From assembly GCF_000829035.1 (NCBI RefSeq), contig NZ_AP012541.1, forward strand, positions 248,001 to 312,000: 64,000 nucleotides of DNA, in the 5' to 3' direction. Source of the stretch: Lacticaseibacillus paracasei subsp. paracasei. Lineage in GTDB: Bacteria; Bacillota; Bacilli; Lactobacillales; Lactobacillaceae. Under the pieces are notes generated by a model. That model was not told the DNA's origin, did no database searches, and worked only from the letters and a program-made list of their open reading frames with translations. The position numbers and the translations under genes were made by a program. Below, piece by piece: positions 29,594 through 38,276 of the stretch; positions within the stretch are counted from its first letter, which is position 1; each line of letters starts with the position of its first letter.

Positions 29594-29625
29594 CAGTGCA
29601 CTCAATAAGTGTGCACTGCGTTTTG
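29594..29625 (-). terminator. Hairpin downstream of the first GG-leader peptide
   Basis: CAGTGCAC / GTGCACTG stem. On the minus strand it is followed by a T-containing run (TTTGTGCTTTT). Weak terminator candidate. Confidence 0.4.
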
Positions 29626-29669
29626 GTCTGATGAGCATCATGCAAGCTTTTGTAGCTTTAGCTCAATGA

Positions 29670-29834
29670 TTACTTAACCCATTTTGCGATTGACTGACCC
29701 ACTTGGTACCCAGCATCAAAGATACCGGTGAAGATACCTTTCATGATGACCTCGACTGACAAATCGCCGCCAACAACCGACACTTGTTCTGTGTAGGTAA
29801 GTTCAGGAAATTGATTCAAAGCTTTTTGATTCAT
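29670..29834 (-). CDS. Bacteriocin-like peptide with double-glycine leader
   Basis: 54 residues; GGAGG 9-10 bases before the ATG. The leader MNQKALNQFPELTYTEQVSV-VGG has the class II pattern (hydrophobic residues at -4, -7, -12 and GG at -2/-1). The predicted mature peptide has 31 residues (DLSVEVIMKGIFTGIFDAGY, then QVGQSIAKWVK). It holds GxxxG (GIFTG) and ends with a cationic Trp-containing tail, as in two-peptide (class IIb) bacteriocins. A second GG-leader peptide is encoded 200 bases upstream on the same strand. No C39-peptidase exporter lies in this window. Confidence 0.75.
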   Translation of the reverse strand: MNQKALNQFPELTYTEQVSVVGGDLSVEVIMKGIFTGIFDAGYQVGQSIAKWVK

Positions 29835-30036
29835 TGTGGCTTCCTCCATTTATCGTGTCTATTTCAAATAACTAGCTATAGAGCTACCTTTTTGATAACC
29901 CACATGAAATTAAGTTTGCAAGACTCCCGTGCCAAACTGCCAAAGCATCAAGATCAAAAGACGGGCAGTAATGGCCAAAGGGAGCTTCTGTGCGAGAACG
30001 CGAAGTACGAATTGCTTTGGCACGTTCACCACTTAT

Positions 30037-30225
30037 TTATACAGTTGCAGGTTTCTTTTCTTGCGTCATGCCATCCGTAAAGCCAGAGAAGACACCGGAC
30101 AGAAATACAGTGAGACTTCCAATGATGACGCCGGTAGCGACAACACCGATGCCGCCTTGACTTTCTGCTAATTCTGAATCATCGATGCACGAAAAGTTTT
30201 TAAGCACTAAGTTATTTTCCAACAT
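30037..30225 (-). CDS. Second bacteriocin-like peptide with double-glycine leader
   Basis: 62 residues; AGGAG 9 bases before the ATG. Leader MLENNLVLKNFSCIDDSELA-ESQGG; mature part 37 residues (IGVVATGVIIGSLTVFLSGV, then FSGFTDGMTQEKKPATV), strongly hydrophobic with GxxxG (GVFSG) and a charged tail. Together with the 54-residue peptide downstream it could form a two-peptide bacteriocin. An alternative is a single hydrophobic signal or toxin peptide. Its ribosome site overlaps the stop of another small ORF upstream. Confidence 0.65.
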   Translation of the reverse strand: MLENNLVLKNFSCIDDSELAESQGGIGVVATGVIIGSLTVFLSGVFSGFTDGMTQEKKPATV

Positions 30226-30230
30226 AAGTT

Positions 30231-30338
30231 TCAGCTCCTAGTATTTTTTGAATGTTTCGGCTTACTACAACCACGGCGATTGTCCATAATGCCCAGCAGT
30301 GCGGAAACCATTGCTGAGGTAGTATCGGCAATTGCCAT
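30231..30338 (-). CDS. Small ORF upstream of the GG-leader peptide
   Basis: 35 codons, starting MAIADTTSAMVSALLGIMDN and ending in a basic RRGCSKPKHSKNTRS tail. AAGGGG lies 9-10 bases before the ATG. Its TGA overlaps the AGGAG of the next gene, so translation could be coupled. No GG leader. It is not recognised and may be a leader ORF only. Confidence 0.35.
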   Translation of the reverse strand: MAIADTTSAMVSALLGIMDNRRGCSKPKHSKNTRS

Positions 30339-30489
30339 GTAGTGTCGCCCCTTCGTTTGGGATAGTACAAGAACACATATGAAAAAGTGTGCTTAGTATG
30401 TCACGGTTGAAGGGGTCAAAAATGATTTCTCTTTCCTCTCCTTCCCGCTAATTGCCGTAGATCTGAGACAAAACTATCTAGGTGCTAGC

Positions 30490-30640
30490 GACCCTGTACA
30501 TAATATACAAGTATTAGGCGATTTATAGGCAGCAGAGAAATTAACGTTGCGTTATTCGGGCTTTTCGTGGCTTATTTAGCCATAAGTTTCAAAATGCGAC
30601 GAAAAAAGACGATTTTGCAACGTTTATTTTTTGCTGTTGA
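30490..30640. repeat. Diverged direct repeat B flanking the peptide locus
   Basis: Partner of 29348-29495 (see shared blocks there). On the minus strand it contains CAACGTTAATTTC, close to the TACGTTAAT half-site known from plantaricin-type bacteriocin promoters, and TATATTAT as a possible -10. Confidence 0.55.
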
Positions 30641-31127
30641 TTAATATGTTTGAAACTAGACATTAACGGTAGGATTAAAAATTACTCAAGATTAAAAACA
30701 ACTTTGGCCACATTCAATGATTAAAATCGAAAAAAATCACCAGTTTCTGAATCGTGATCGCGGCTCAGATAGCACTTGTTGGCCGGCAGTTTCAAGGCTA
30801 TTTTGTTTGGCTGCTTCAAGCTCAAATTTCGTGGGCAAATAGTTTCATGCGCTTGATCAGACGCGAAAGTGACTGGGTAACCCGTGCATTGGAAAAGTCA
30901 GGGAAAAATTTTCAGACGTCAAGCAAAAACGAATGACCTCCTCTTCTTATACAGGGGAAATCATTCGCTTTTTGGTTTTTATCGGGTAATGACTGGGATT
31001 TATGAGTGGGCCACGGCAAAGAACTTTTTTGCCCTTGCGCTTTTTTCCGGGTTATTCGGAACCTAACAAATCATAAATTCTAAGAAGAAATTGTTGCTCT
31101 TAGATAATCGTTTGCAATTCAGCTGAA
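30641..31127. other. Gene-poor stretch with a terminator-like hairpin
   Basis: AAAAACGAATGA / TCATTCGCTTTTT (30925-30973) is a good bidirectional terminator hairpin. Two 60-codon plus-strand ORFs here have no ribosome site and no recognisable product. I see no convincing gene. Confidence 0.5.
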
Positions 31128-32492
31128 TTAAGCCACCGGTGTTTTTTCCATTTCCTGAGCTTTGGCAACGGCTGCCATGGCGACGGCGTTGACCCAGTTG
31201 ATTGGCTGGTCAAAGTTTGGCTGGAAGAGCATGTCGACCATGGCCAATGTTTCGATCGTCATGTGCGTTTGAATCGCTAAGGAGATGACATTGGCACTTT
31301 GGCTGATGTCATGCTTGGAAAAGAAGGCCCCGCCTTTGACTTCGTGCGTTTTAGGATCCCAAGTCAAGCTGCAAAGAACCGGCGTGGTGGTCAGCATAAA
31401 ATCAGGTCGGTAATCCTGCTCAATGGTCACGCTGGCAACCTCAATGCCACGGGCTTTGGCTCCTTCAGTGGTCATGCCAGAGGCAGCAATGGCGTGTTCG
31501 AAAAGTTCAACCGCTGAGCTTGATTGGGTACCGAGATACTTTTCGGTTGGTTTTTCAATATTTTTGCCGACTAAAATACCTTGACGGACGGCATTGGTTG
31601 CTAACGGAATGTAGTCATTTTTGCCAGTCGGGTTGTAATGCACGGTAGCAGTGTCGCCGGCTGCAAAAATAGCAGGATCGCTAGTTTGCATATAGGCGTC
31701 GGTGATCACGGCACCATTTGGCAAGGTCTCCAAATGGTCTTTCAGCAGTTCCGTGTTTGGTCGGAAACCGGTACACAAAATAGCGATATCTGCTGTATAG
31801 CTGCCTTTGTCAGTTGTGACGGTCATCTCACCATCAGTGCCTTGGTCGAAACCGGTGACCATCTCACCCAGTGCTAAATTGACGCCATGATCCGTATAAA
31901 GTTTTTCTACTCGATCTGTAATGGTAGCGTCAAAGTTTTTCGCCAACACACGTGGTAAGCCATCGATCAAAGTAACTTGTTTGTCAGTTAGTGCATACTG
32001 TTCGGCAAGCTCGGCGCCAATATAGCCGGCACCGATCACGATCGCACTTTTAATGGTCGGAGCAAGCGCCTTTAAAGCCTTGGCATCATGCCAATTTTTG
32101 CAAAGATGAACATCCGTGTCGTGAATGCCCGGAATGTTTGGGACGATCGGCGTCGAACCAGTTGTGTAAACCAATTTGTCATATGTATCAGTGGTCACGT
32201 TGCCGGTTTTGAGATCCTTGACTTCAACCGTTTTCGCTACAGGATCAATCGCCAAAACGTCATGCTCCATTTGCATGTTAGCACCCAGCGCAGCCAATGC
32301 TTCAGGACTGGAATAAAACATTTTATCAGGATCACTGATATGATCACCAACCCACAAAGCGATGCCACATGATAGAAATGATAGATTGCTATTTCGTTCA
32401 TAGACAGTCACGTCGTAATCGGGATGCTCTGTCAAAATTTGCTGTGTTGCGAATGTACCGGCATGAGTCGCACCAATAACAAGAACTTTCAT
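31128..32492 (-). CDS. nox: FAD-dependent NADH oxidase (CoA-disulfide-reductase family)
   Basis: 454 residues. N-terminal FAD site VLVIGATHAGTFAT, redox cysteine in LSFLSCGIALWVGD, NAD site SAIVIGAGYIGAELAEQYAL, and second FAD motif PAIFAAGDTATVHYNP. The reductase dimerisation domain is C-terminal. The single active Cys is that of water-forming NADH oxidases (Cys-sulfenate cycle), which remove O2 and regenerate NAD+. AAGGAG precedes the ATG. A strong cre site lies about 110 bases upstream, so CcpA control is likely. Confidence 0.92.
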   Translation of the reverse strand: MKVLVIGATHAGTFATQQILTEHPDYDVTVYERNSNLSFLSCGIALWVGDHISDPDKMFYSSPEALAALGANMQMEHDVLAIDPVAKTVEVKDLKTGNVTTDTYDKLVYTTGSTPIVPNIPGIHDTDVHLCKNWHDAKALKALAPTIKSAIVIGAGYIGAELAEQYALTDKQVTLIDGLPRVLAKNFDATITDRVEKLYTDHGVNLALGEMVTGFDQGTDGEMTVTTDKGSYTADIAILCTGFRPNTELLKDHLETLPNGAVITDAYMQTSDPAIFAAGDTATVHYNPTGKNDYIPLATNAVRQGILVGKNIEKPTEKYLGTQSSSAVELFEHAIAASGMTTEGAKARGIEVASVTIEQDYRPDFMLTTTPVLCSLTWDPKTHEVKGGAFFSKHDISQSANVISLAIQTHMTIETLAMVDMLFQPNFDQPINWVNAVAMAAVAKAQEMEKTPVA

Positions 32493-32583
32493 TAGGTAAA
32501 CACTCCTTCATATATTGATAAGGTTTTCACAAAAAGTGTAACATAATTAGTTGTTCGTGACTAGATTGTCCACGGCTAAAATT

Positions 32584-32613
32584 GTGAAATATTTATTAAG
32601 AAACGCTTTCAAC
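32584..32613 (-). promoter_or_regulatory. cre (CcpA) site upstream of nox, with a possible Rex half-site
   Basis: Minus strand TTGAAAGCGTTTCTTAA (32597-32613) fits the cre consensus. The adjoining plus-strand TTGTGAAATATTTATTAA carries one perfect Rex half-site (TTGTGAA) and a poor second half. Confidence 0.6.
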
Positions 32614-32634
32614 AATATAAAAAATCTTTCAATA

Positions 32635-32670
32635 AAAAATCGATTACCAATTGATAGGCAATCGATTTTT
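32635..32670. terminator. Terminator at the end of the sce7725-like gene
   Basis: AAAAATCGATTACC / GGCAATCGATTTTT hairpin directly after the stop at 32673. Confidence 0.85.
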
Positions 32671-32672
32671 CG

Positions 32673-33521
32673 TTAATGTCGCTGCGCGGGTTGCAACCAG
32701 CGCCCGATGAGTTCGAGATGATGCATGAGCTGATATTTACGAACAATGCCAAGGCCGGGAAAATGATGGCGGGTGGCCGCGGTCATGAACGCACTGGTTC
32801 CAGTTGTTTGCGCATCTGGGTGAAATGGCAGCCATGCCGTTAGTTGATCCAAGACTTCGAAAAACTTGGCTTGCGGATTGGCAAAGTCGTCATTATTAAC
32901 CGAAACGAAGTGATGCAATCGCAATGTGCCATCGCCCGCTGGATAAACCAGATGAATGGCGACAGCTCGTTGCGGATAACCATGCTCGAAATAGTCACTG
33001 GTGGCAAGGGGATAGTCCGCAAAGCCGATACCAGGCAGTGAAGTCGGAGCGTACTGATAAAACTCATCTTGCAAGATACCATAGTCATCCGTGTGTGGAT
33101 AAACGGTGAAATGGTCATTTAAATAAATGGCGTGAGGCAAAGCCAGTCGGCGAACCCGCGCCTCATCAGGCACCAAGGCTAGCTGGCGCCGTGGCAGAAC
33201 TTTTGCTTGCGCTGCTGTCGTTGCGATCACCAGTGCGGCTGGTCGGGCATCAAAAATTCGGGCGGGCTGCACAACGTCACTTAAAACAACAACATGGCGC
33301 GGCGCTGCCAGTAACTGATACGTGCCGACTTGCGGATTTTGAATTACATAGCCCGGATGTGCTGCTTGAACCAGAGCGCTAGTTACCTTCGTGACGCCGG
33401 GGATATCTTTGACCGGTTCAATGACAGGGATGACGGTTTTTGGTAATTGGTGATCGGCAACCAGCTGTGTCACCGCAGCCAGATCATATAATTTACCCCG
33501 GATAATCGGAAAATACTTCAT
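32673..33521 (-). CDS. sce7725-family protein
   Basis: 282 residues. The N-terminus MKYFPIIRGKLYDLAAVTQL and IPVIEPVKD match the sce7725 family pattern (aromatic-P-x-RGK, then VIPIIEPV), which is usually encoded next to a nuclease-like partner. A central DYPLATSDYFEHGYPQRAVAIHLVYPAG and HHFVSVNNDDF are conserved-looking. No catalytic role is established for the family. The start ATG overlaps the stop of the MmcB-like gene (ATGA), and the helicase gene precedes that, so all three are one translationally coupled operon. Confidence 0.7.
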   Translation of the reverse strand: MKYFPIIRGKLYDLAAVTQLVADHQLPKTVIPVIEPVKDIPGVTKVTSALVQAAHPGYVIQNPQVGTYQLLAAPRHVVVLSDVVQPARIFDARPAALVIATTAAQAKVLPRRQLALVPDEARVRRLALPHAIYLNDHFTVYPHTDDYGILQDEFYQYAPTSLPGIGFADYPLATSDYFEHGYPQRAVAIHLVYPAGDGTLRLHHFVSVNNDDFANPQAKFFEVLDQLTAWLPFHPDAQTTGTSAFMTAATRHHFPGLGIVRKYQLMHHLELIGRWLQPAQRH

Positions 33522-34198
33522 CTGTTGGCGTCCATTTTGGCGGTAGCGAGTTCAGCATTCAACGCGTCAATCTCTTCTTGTAAGGCATTGATCGTGGTAT
33601 TGTCGAGCTCCGAAACAAATTGATCATAAAGATTCTTGTCAGGGTGATAAATATCGTAATCGGCTGAGCGTTTTTTCAGTTCAGTAAATAGATCGGCTTC
33701 TGAGAATTGGCCAAGGCCCTTGGCAACTTGTTTGGCCTTGACTACTTCGCGATTGAGGCTGGCGATGAAATGGTCGGTCAAAGTGGCTTCAGGGACTTGC
33801 AGTTCTTGACGGCGAGCTGGTTTGGCGATCGTCAAAGTACCGGGTGTTACCACAGGAACAGCGCTGGCTGCGATTGCGGCTTTAGAGAAGGGATGGTAGG
33901 TAAAAACACCAATCCCATGTGGAATTTCGCTAGCCACCGCCGTGTACAGTCGTTGTGGCAAGACAAAATAGTTGTAATGACCGATAAAGCTGAGTTTGGC
34001 GCTACTATGGAAGTCGGCTTTGGTGACTTTGAGCTCAAAACAACGCCAAATGGTCGCGTCTTGCTGCTTTTGGCGAACCAGGGTATCGACAATTCCGCGA
34101 TCGTCTGGCATCGTCACTTCTTCAACCACGGTGGCCCCTTGTTCTTGCCAGTAGGCATAAAGCGTTTTTTCTAAATCAAGCGTTAGCTGTGTTTTCAT
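33518..34198 (-). CDS. MmcB-like DNA-repair/restriction-endonuclease-fold protein
   Basis: 226 residues. The motif RCFELKVTKADFHSSAKLSF...HYNYFVLPQRLY corresponds to the MmcB family core (E-x-K-x-x-x-x-D-F ... D/N-x-F-Y-F-x-x-P), a PD-(D/E)XK nuclease-like fold. An upstream acidic residue in DDRGIVDTLV could be the first metal ligand. A coiled-coil-like C-terminus (NTTINALQEEIDALNAELA) follows. GGGAGG precedes the ATG, which lies inside the 3' end of the helicase gene (23-base overlap). Probably cooperates with that helicase. Confidence 0.7.
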   Translation of the reverse strand: MKTQLTLDLEKTLYAYWQEQGATVVEEVTMPDDRGIVDTLVRQKQQDATIWRCFELKVTKADFHSSAKLSFIGHYNYFVLPQRLYTAVASEIPHGIGVFTYHPFSKAAIAASAVPVVTPGTLTIAKPARRQELQVPEATLTDHFIASLNREVVKAKQVAKGLGQFSEADLFTELKKRSADYDIYHPDKNLYDQFVSELDNTTINALQEEIDALNAELATAKMDANR

Positions 34199-36560
34199 GA
34201 TGGGCCTCCCAGAAATGCGTCAAGAGTTGAGCTAATTGCGTTGGGTTGTAGCTGACTTGGGCGTGGGTCCAGTGATCTGGAAAAAGGCGGGCATAACGTG
34301 GGGTAATAAAACGTTCGTCAATCAGCAGAATGACCCCGACGTCCTTGGTACCGCGGATGACGCGGCCACCTGCTTGTAACACGTTATTGAAACCCGGCAG
34401 CTGATAGGCATATGCGAAGCCTTGACCGTTCGCCCGATCAAAATAGGCCCGCAGTTGATCGGTTTCAGCATTGATACCTGGCAACCCCACGGAGATAATG
34501 GCAACGCCAATCAGTCGACTTCCCTTGAGATCAATGCCTTCAGCAAAGATCCCGCCAAGCACGGCAAACCCGATAATCGGTTCACTACCAGTTTGAAAAT
34601 GATCTAGAAATGTTTGCCGATCCGCTTCAGTCATGGCATTTTCTTGAGCGCAAACCTTTAGATCGGGATTCGCCGCAGTGAAGGCTTCATAGGCCGTTTT
34701 CAAGTAGGCATAGGATGGAAAAAAGAAGAGATAATTGCCGCTTTTGGTGCGAACTAATGTTGTCAGGCTCGCAATCAACTGCGGCAAATCCTGCGTGCGT
34801 CGTCGATAAGTCGTATTGACACTAGCGTCAACAATAACTGCTTGTTTGGCGGGATCAAATGGGGAGGGCAGCGTATAGGCGAGACTGTTGTCGATCCCGC
34901 CAAGCAACTTTTGAAAATATGCCATCGGTGATAAGGTCGCCGAAAATAAGACGGCACCACGCCCTTTTTTCAAGGCTTCGTCCACAAATTGCGACGGATC
35001 GAGACACAGTTCTTTAACCATAATCTGGCCGTTTTCTTTAGTGACTTCGGTTTTGAATGTCGCGTCATAGAAGTCGCCAATTCGCAGATATTGATTGGCT
35101 AGAAAAAATACCGGCAAAACGAGATCGACAGCAGGTTGCAACGCGGGGGTTGGCGGTTCGCTGAGCCAATCGTGAACGACTTCGGTGAAGCGAAAAAGAA
35201 CTGCGGTGAGGTCATCAAGCGGATCATCTTGAAAGATGGTCGGTTGTGAGGTCAACAAGGTTGAAGTCGTTGCATCAAGGGTATTCAAAATACGTGTCAT
35301 GGCGCGGCGAACTTTTGTCAACGGGGCACTTTTATAAGGGGTTAGCGCTTTTTTTAACTGGACGAAATCTTGATCTGTGATGGCAGCGGTGTACATGTCC
35401 CGCGCGCGACTGACTAAGTTGTGCGCTTCATCGATCAGGAAGAAATTGCTGTCATCTTTTTCGCTAAAAAAGCGTTGCAAAAAAACCAGCGGATCAAAGA
35501 GATAATTGTAATCACAGATGATGACGTCGCAAAATAGGCTGGCGTCCAGTGAAAATTCAAATGGATCGAGCCTATGTTTGCGAGCATAAGTCTCGATGAC
35601 GGGACGTGTCAGTTGATCCTCGTGTTCCAGTAGATCGTGTAAGGCTGGTTTTAGGCGATCATAGTAACCTAACATGTAAGGATTCTTGCTGGGGTCATCA
35701 GGTTCGTCAGCAAATGTGATGGTGTCTTTAGCCGTTAAAGTGATACTTTTGGCGGTTAAACCTGCTTGCGCCATCAAGGCCATCGCCTGTTCAGCCACGC
35801 GTCGAGTGCTTTGCTTGGCAGTTAGGTAAAAGGCTCGCTGGATCAAGCCCGTGCCCATCGCTTTTAAGGTTGGGAAAAGTGCAGAGATGGTTTTACCAGT
35901 GCCGGTGGGAGCTTGCACAAACAAACGTGCTTGGCTGTAGATCGCCTTATAAACAGCGGCGGCTAGCTCGTGTTGGCCAGCTCGGAATTGCGGAAATGGA
36001 AAATCAAGCTGGTCGATGGAGGTGTTGCGTCGTTTGATGATATCACTACGTAGTTTGAGCCAGTCGCGAAATTCTTCAAGTAAATCAGTGAAATCATCAG
36101 CCAACTCGGCGGCACTTTTGACTTCACTGAAACGGCTGACTGTGTCGGTGCTGGTCTGGACATAAACCAGCGTGATTGTTGCTTGATCCAAATGCCGTTG
36201 TTCACAAAGTAGATGGCCATAAATACGTGCTTGCGCCCAATAGCGGTCTTTTGTGTTTTGTGTGGCCTCTTCCCATGGGCGTGCACTGGTTTTGATTTCC
36301 TCAACTGTGAGGCTGGTGTCATCTGTCCAGACACCATCCGCTCGGCCTTCGAGCTGATAGTCTTCATTGTTCACGGTGACGGCGGTTTTGAGGTAAACTT
36401 CCTTTTCGTAATCGGACTCACGGTGAGCAGCTTGAAGTTTACGATGAATTTGGCTACCAATGATGGCGGTGTTATTTGAATTGCTGGTGATTGGATTGAG
36501 GTCGCCGGTGCGAACGGTTAACTCAACGAACTCACGAATACCAATGCGATTGTTTGCCAT
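34176..36560 (-). CDS. PD-(D/E)XK nuclease - DinG/XPD-type helicase fusion
   Basis: 794 residues from ATG 36560, chosen for the AAGGGGGCG just upstream; an earlier frame-open stretch has no site. Residues 30-170 form a RecB/Cas4-like nuclease (IGSQIHRKLQ, EGRADGVW, VEEIKTSAR). From about 190 follows a superfamily 2 helicase: RAGQHELAAAVYKAI, Walker A QAPTGTGKT, DEAH box LIDEAHNLVSRARDM, and motif VI QAGGRVIRGTKDVGVILLIDER. The region where XPD proteins hold four Fe-S cysteines has only scattered Cys here. Acts on DNA, probably in repair. A LexA-like box lies 40 bases upstream. Confidence 0.85.
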   Translation of the reverse strand: MANNRIGIREFVELTVRTGDLNPITSNSNNTAIIGSQIHRKLQAAHRESDYEKEVYLKTAVTVNNEDYQLEGRADGVWTDDTSLTVEEIKTSARPWEEATQNTKDRYWAQARIYGHLLCEQRHLDQATITLVYVQTSTDTVSRFSEVKSAAELADDFTDLLEEFRDWLKLRSDIIKRRNTSIDQLDFPFPQFRAGQHELAAAVYKAIYSQARLFVQAPTGTGKTISALFPTLKAMGTGLIQRAFYLTAKQSTRRVAEQAMALMAQAGLTAKSITLTAKDTITFADEPDDPSKNPYMLGYYDRLKPALHDLLEHEDQLTRPVIETYARKHRLDPFEFSLDASLFCDVIICDYNYLFDPLVFLQRFFSEKDDSNFFLIDEAHNLVSRARDMYTAAITDQDFVQLKKALTPYKSAPLTKVRRAMTRILNTLDATTSTLLTSQPTIFQDDPLDDLTAVLFRFTEVVHDWLSEPPTPALQPAVDLVLPVFFLANQYLRIGDFYDATFKTEVTKENGQIMVKELCLDPSQFVDEALKKGRGAVLFSATLSPMAYFQKLLGGIDNSLAYTLPSPFDPAKQAVIVDASVNTTYRRRTQDLPQLIASLTTLVRTKSGNYLFFFPSYAYLKTAYEAFTAANPDLKVCAQENAMTEADRQTFLDHFQTGSEPIIGFAVLGGIFAEGIDLKGSRLIGVAIISVGLPGINAETDQLRAYFDRANGQGFAYAYQLPGFNNVLQAGGRVIRGTKDVGVILLIDERFITPRYARLFPDHWTHAQVSYNPTQLAQLLTHFWEAHHENTANA

Positions 36561-36600
36561 CACTGCGCCCCCTTGCTTGTCATGGTTAGTTATTAGTATA

Positions 36601-36612
36601 GAACATACATTC
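36601..36612 (-). promoter_or_regulatory. LexA/SOS-box-like operator
   Basis: GAACATACATTC resembles the Gram-positive SOS box GAAC-N4-GTTC with one mismatch. On the minus strand it abuts TATACT (a -10 candidate) upstream of the nuclease-helicase gene. Confidence 0.5.
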
Positions 36613-36864
36613 TCTATGGGGAAGACTGGTGAGTCAGGGTCATGCGCCGTCACGCTCTAGCTCCGCGTCGCAAGCCCCATCCGGCCGGAGATTGCGTAGT
36701 TTGGCACGGCAATTTTAGCGTAACTTTTGAAAACTAAAAATACCGGGTGTTTCTTTGCTTTTATAAATATAAGAGGCATAATAAGGGTGTCAAGACATGA
36801 CAAATACGGCGGCTTGCAAACACTGTCGATCGGTAAGCCGCGACACTGAATGAGGGACATAGAA

Positions 36865-38154
36865 ATGAAAAAGACTAGTTTTTGGCGGCTATTGGGCTTA
36901 ATGGGTGCTGTTTTGTTGTTACTGGCAGCCTGTGGCAAGCAGGGGACGGCTACGAAATCGTCTTCAAGTGCGCCAGTGAAAATCACCTACTGGCATCGGA
37001 TGACGGGGACTTATGATAAATCGTTGAACAAGCTCATCACCAAGTTCAACCAGAGTCAAAAGAAGTATAAAGTTGTCGCAACTTCGCAGGGATCATACAA
37101 TGCGTTGCAACAGAAAATTATGGCAGCCGGCAAATCAAAAACGTTGCCGACCATGGCGCAGTCACCGTATACGAACATTGGCGACTACGTGAAGAACAAG
37201 TTGTTATTGCCATTTGATCCAGAAATGTTAAATGGCGCGGATAAGTTGAGCAATGCTGATTTAAAAGATATTTATCCAAGCTTTTTGTCTGCAGGTAAAT
37301 ATGAGGGCAAGTACTACGGATTGCCATTCTCAGTCTCGACTTCGGTGTTGTTTTATAACAAGAAGTTGATGTCCCAGTACAATATCAGCATACCGAAAAC
37401 ATGGGCCGATTTTGCAGCCGATCAGGAGAAACTCAAGGGAACTGATGTCAACGCGATTGAGTTAGATCAAAGTTATGATGTTGCGCTTGAGGGGATGGCA
37501 TATGGTGCTGGCAGTCAACTAATTACACCGAAACTGAAGGCTAATTTGAATGCACCGAAGACATTGGCAGCTGTGAATCAAATTCTGGATCTGCGCAAGA
37601 GCGGTGCGTTGAAAACTGCTGGCGAAGATCAATACTTCAGTGTGCCATTTGCAAATGGAAAAGCGGTCTTTGGGATTGGTTCTTCGGCAACCGTGCCGGT
37701 TCTTATCCAACAGGCCCCAAAGGATCTTGACTGGGGTACTGCTGTGATTCCGACATACGAAGGTAAACGCAGCAATCCACTGAACGGAAATTACAATGTT
37801 TTGTTTAAAGGGGCTTCTAAAGCGCAACAAGCAGGCGCTTGGGCGTTCCAGAAATTCTTGCTGAAGTCTGAAAATGCATCACAGTGGGCGATGGATTCTG
37901 GCTATGTGCCGGTGACAAAAACGGCATCTAACAGCACGACATTTAAGAATTATCTACAAAAGAACGACAAGTATAAAGCCGCGGTCTCTGCAGTTTCACA
38001 GAGTTTTGCCTCAACTGTCTTTACCGGTTACACCGATTATCGTAATGATTTGATGAGCACTGTCGACAGCACGCTGACCAAGAATGTCAGCGGCGAAACA
38101 GCGTTTAACAATTTGCAAAAGCAGACTGAAACTATTTTAAAAGAAAATAAATAA
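36865..38154 (+). CDS. Sugar ABC transporter substrate-binding lipoprotein (orphan)
   Basis: 429 residues from ATG 36865 (GAGGGA 7 bases upstream; an ATG at 36850 overlaps the site). Lipobox LLAACGKQG (Cys 25 or so). Cluster B solute-binding fold typical of UgpB/MalE-type proteins: ITYWHRMTGTYDKSLNKLI, YYGLPFSVSTSVLFYNKKL, and DWGTAVIPTYEGKRSNPLNG. No permease or ATPase gene adjoins it, so it must work with a system encoded elsewhere. A strong terminator follows at 38163-38210. Confidence 0.88.
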   Translation: MKKTSFWRLLGLMGAVLLLLAACGKQGTATKSSSSAPVKITYWHRMTGTYDKSLNKLITKFNQSQKKYKVVATSQGSYNALQQKIMAAGKSKTLPTMAQSPYTNIGDYVKNKLLLPFDPEMLNGADKLSNADLKDIYPSFLSAGKYEGKYYGLPFSVSTSVLFYNKKLMSQYNISIPKTWADFAADQEKLKGTDVNAIELDQSYDVALEGMAYGAGSQLITPKLKANLNAPKTLAAVNQILDLRKSGALKTAGEDQYFSVPFANGKAVFGIGSSATVPVLIQQAPKDLDWGTAVIPTYEGKRSNPLNGNYNVLFKGASKAQQAGAWAFQKFLLKSENASQWAMDSGYVPVTKTASNSTTFKNYLQKNDKYKAAVSAVSQSFASTVFTGYTDYRNDLMSTVDSTLTKNVSGETAFNNLQKQTETILKENK

Positions 38155-38162
38155 CTTTATTT

Positions 38163-38210
38163 AAAAAAGACTAGAAGGCGAGCGTTGCTTGCCTTGATGG
38201 TCTTTTTTAG
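38163..38210 (+). terminator. Terminator after the binding-protein gene
   Basis: AAAAAAGAC and GTCTTTTTT close a stem with AAGGC/GCCTT inside. Confidence 0.85.
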
Positions 38211-38276
38211 TTTGCGTCTGCTTGCTGTGGTGGGCTATGATGGTCTGAGCAGTTCTAAGCTTTTAAGGAGACTGAT

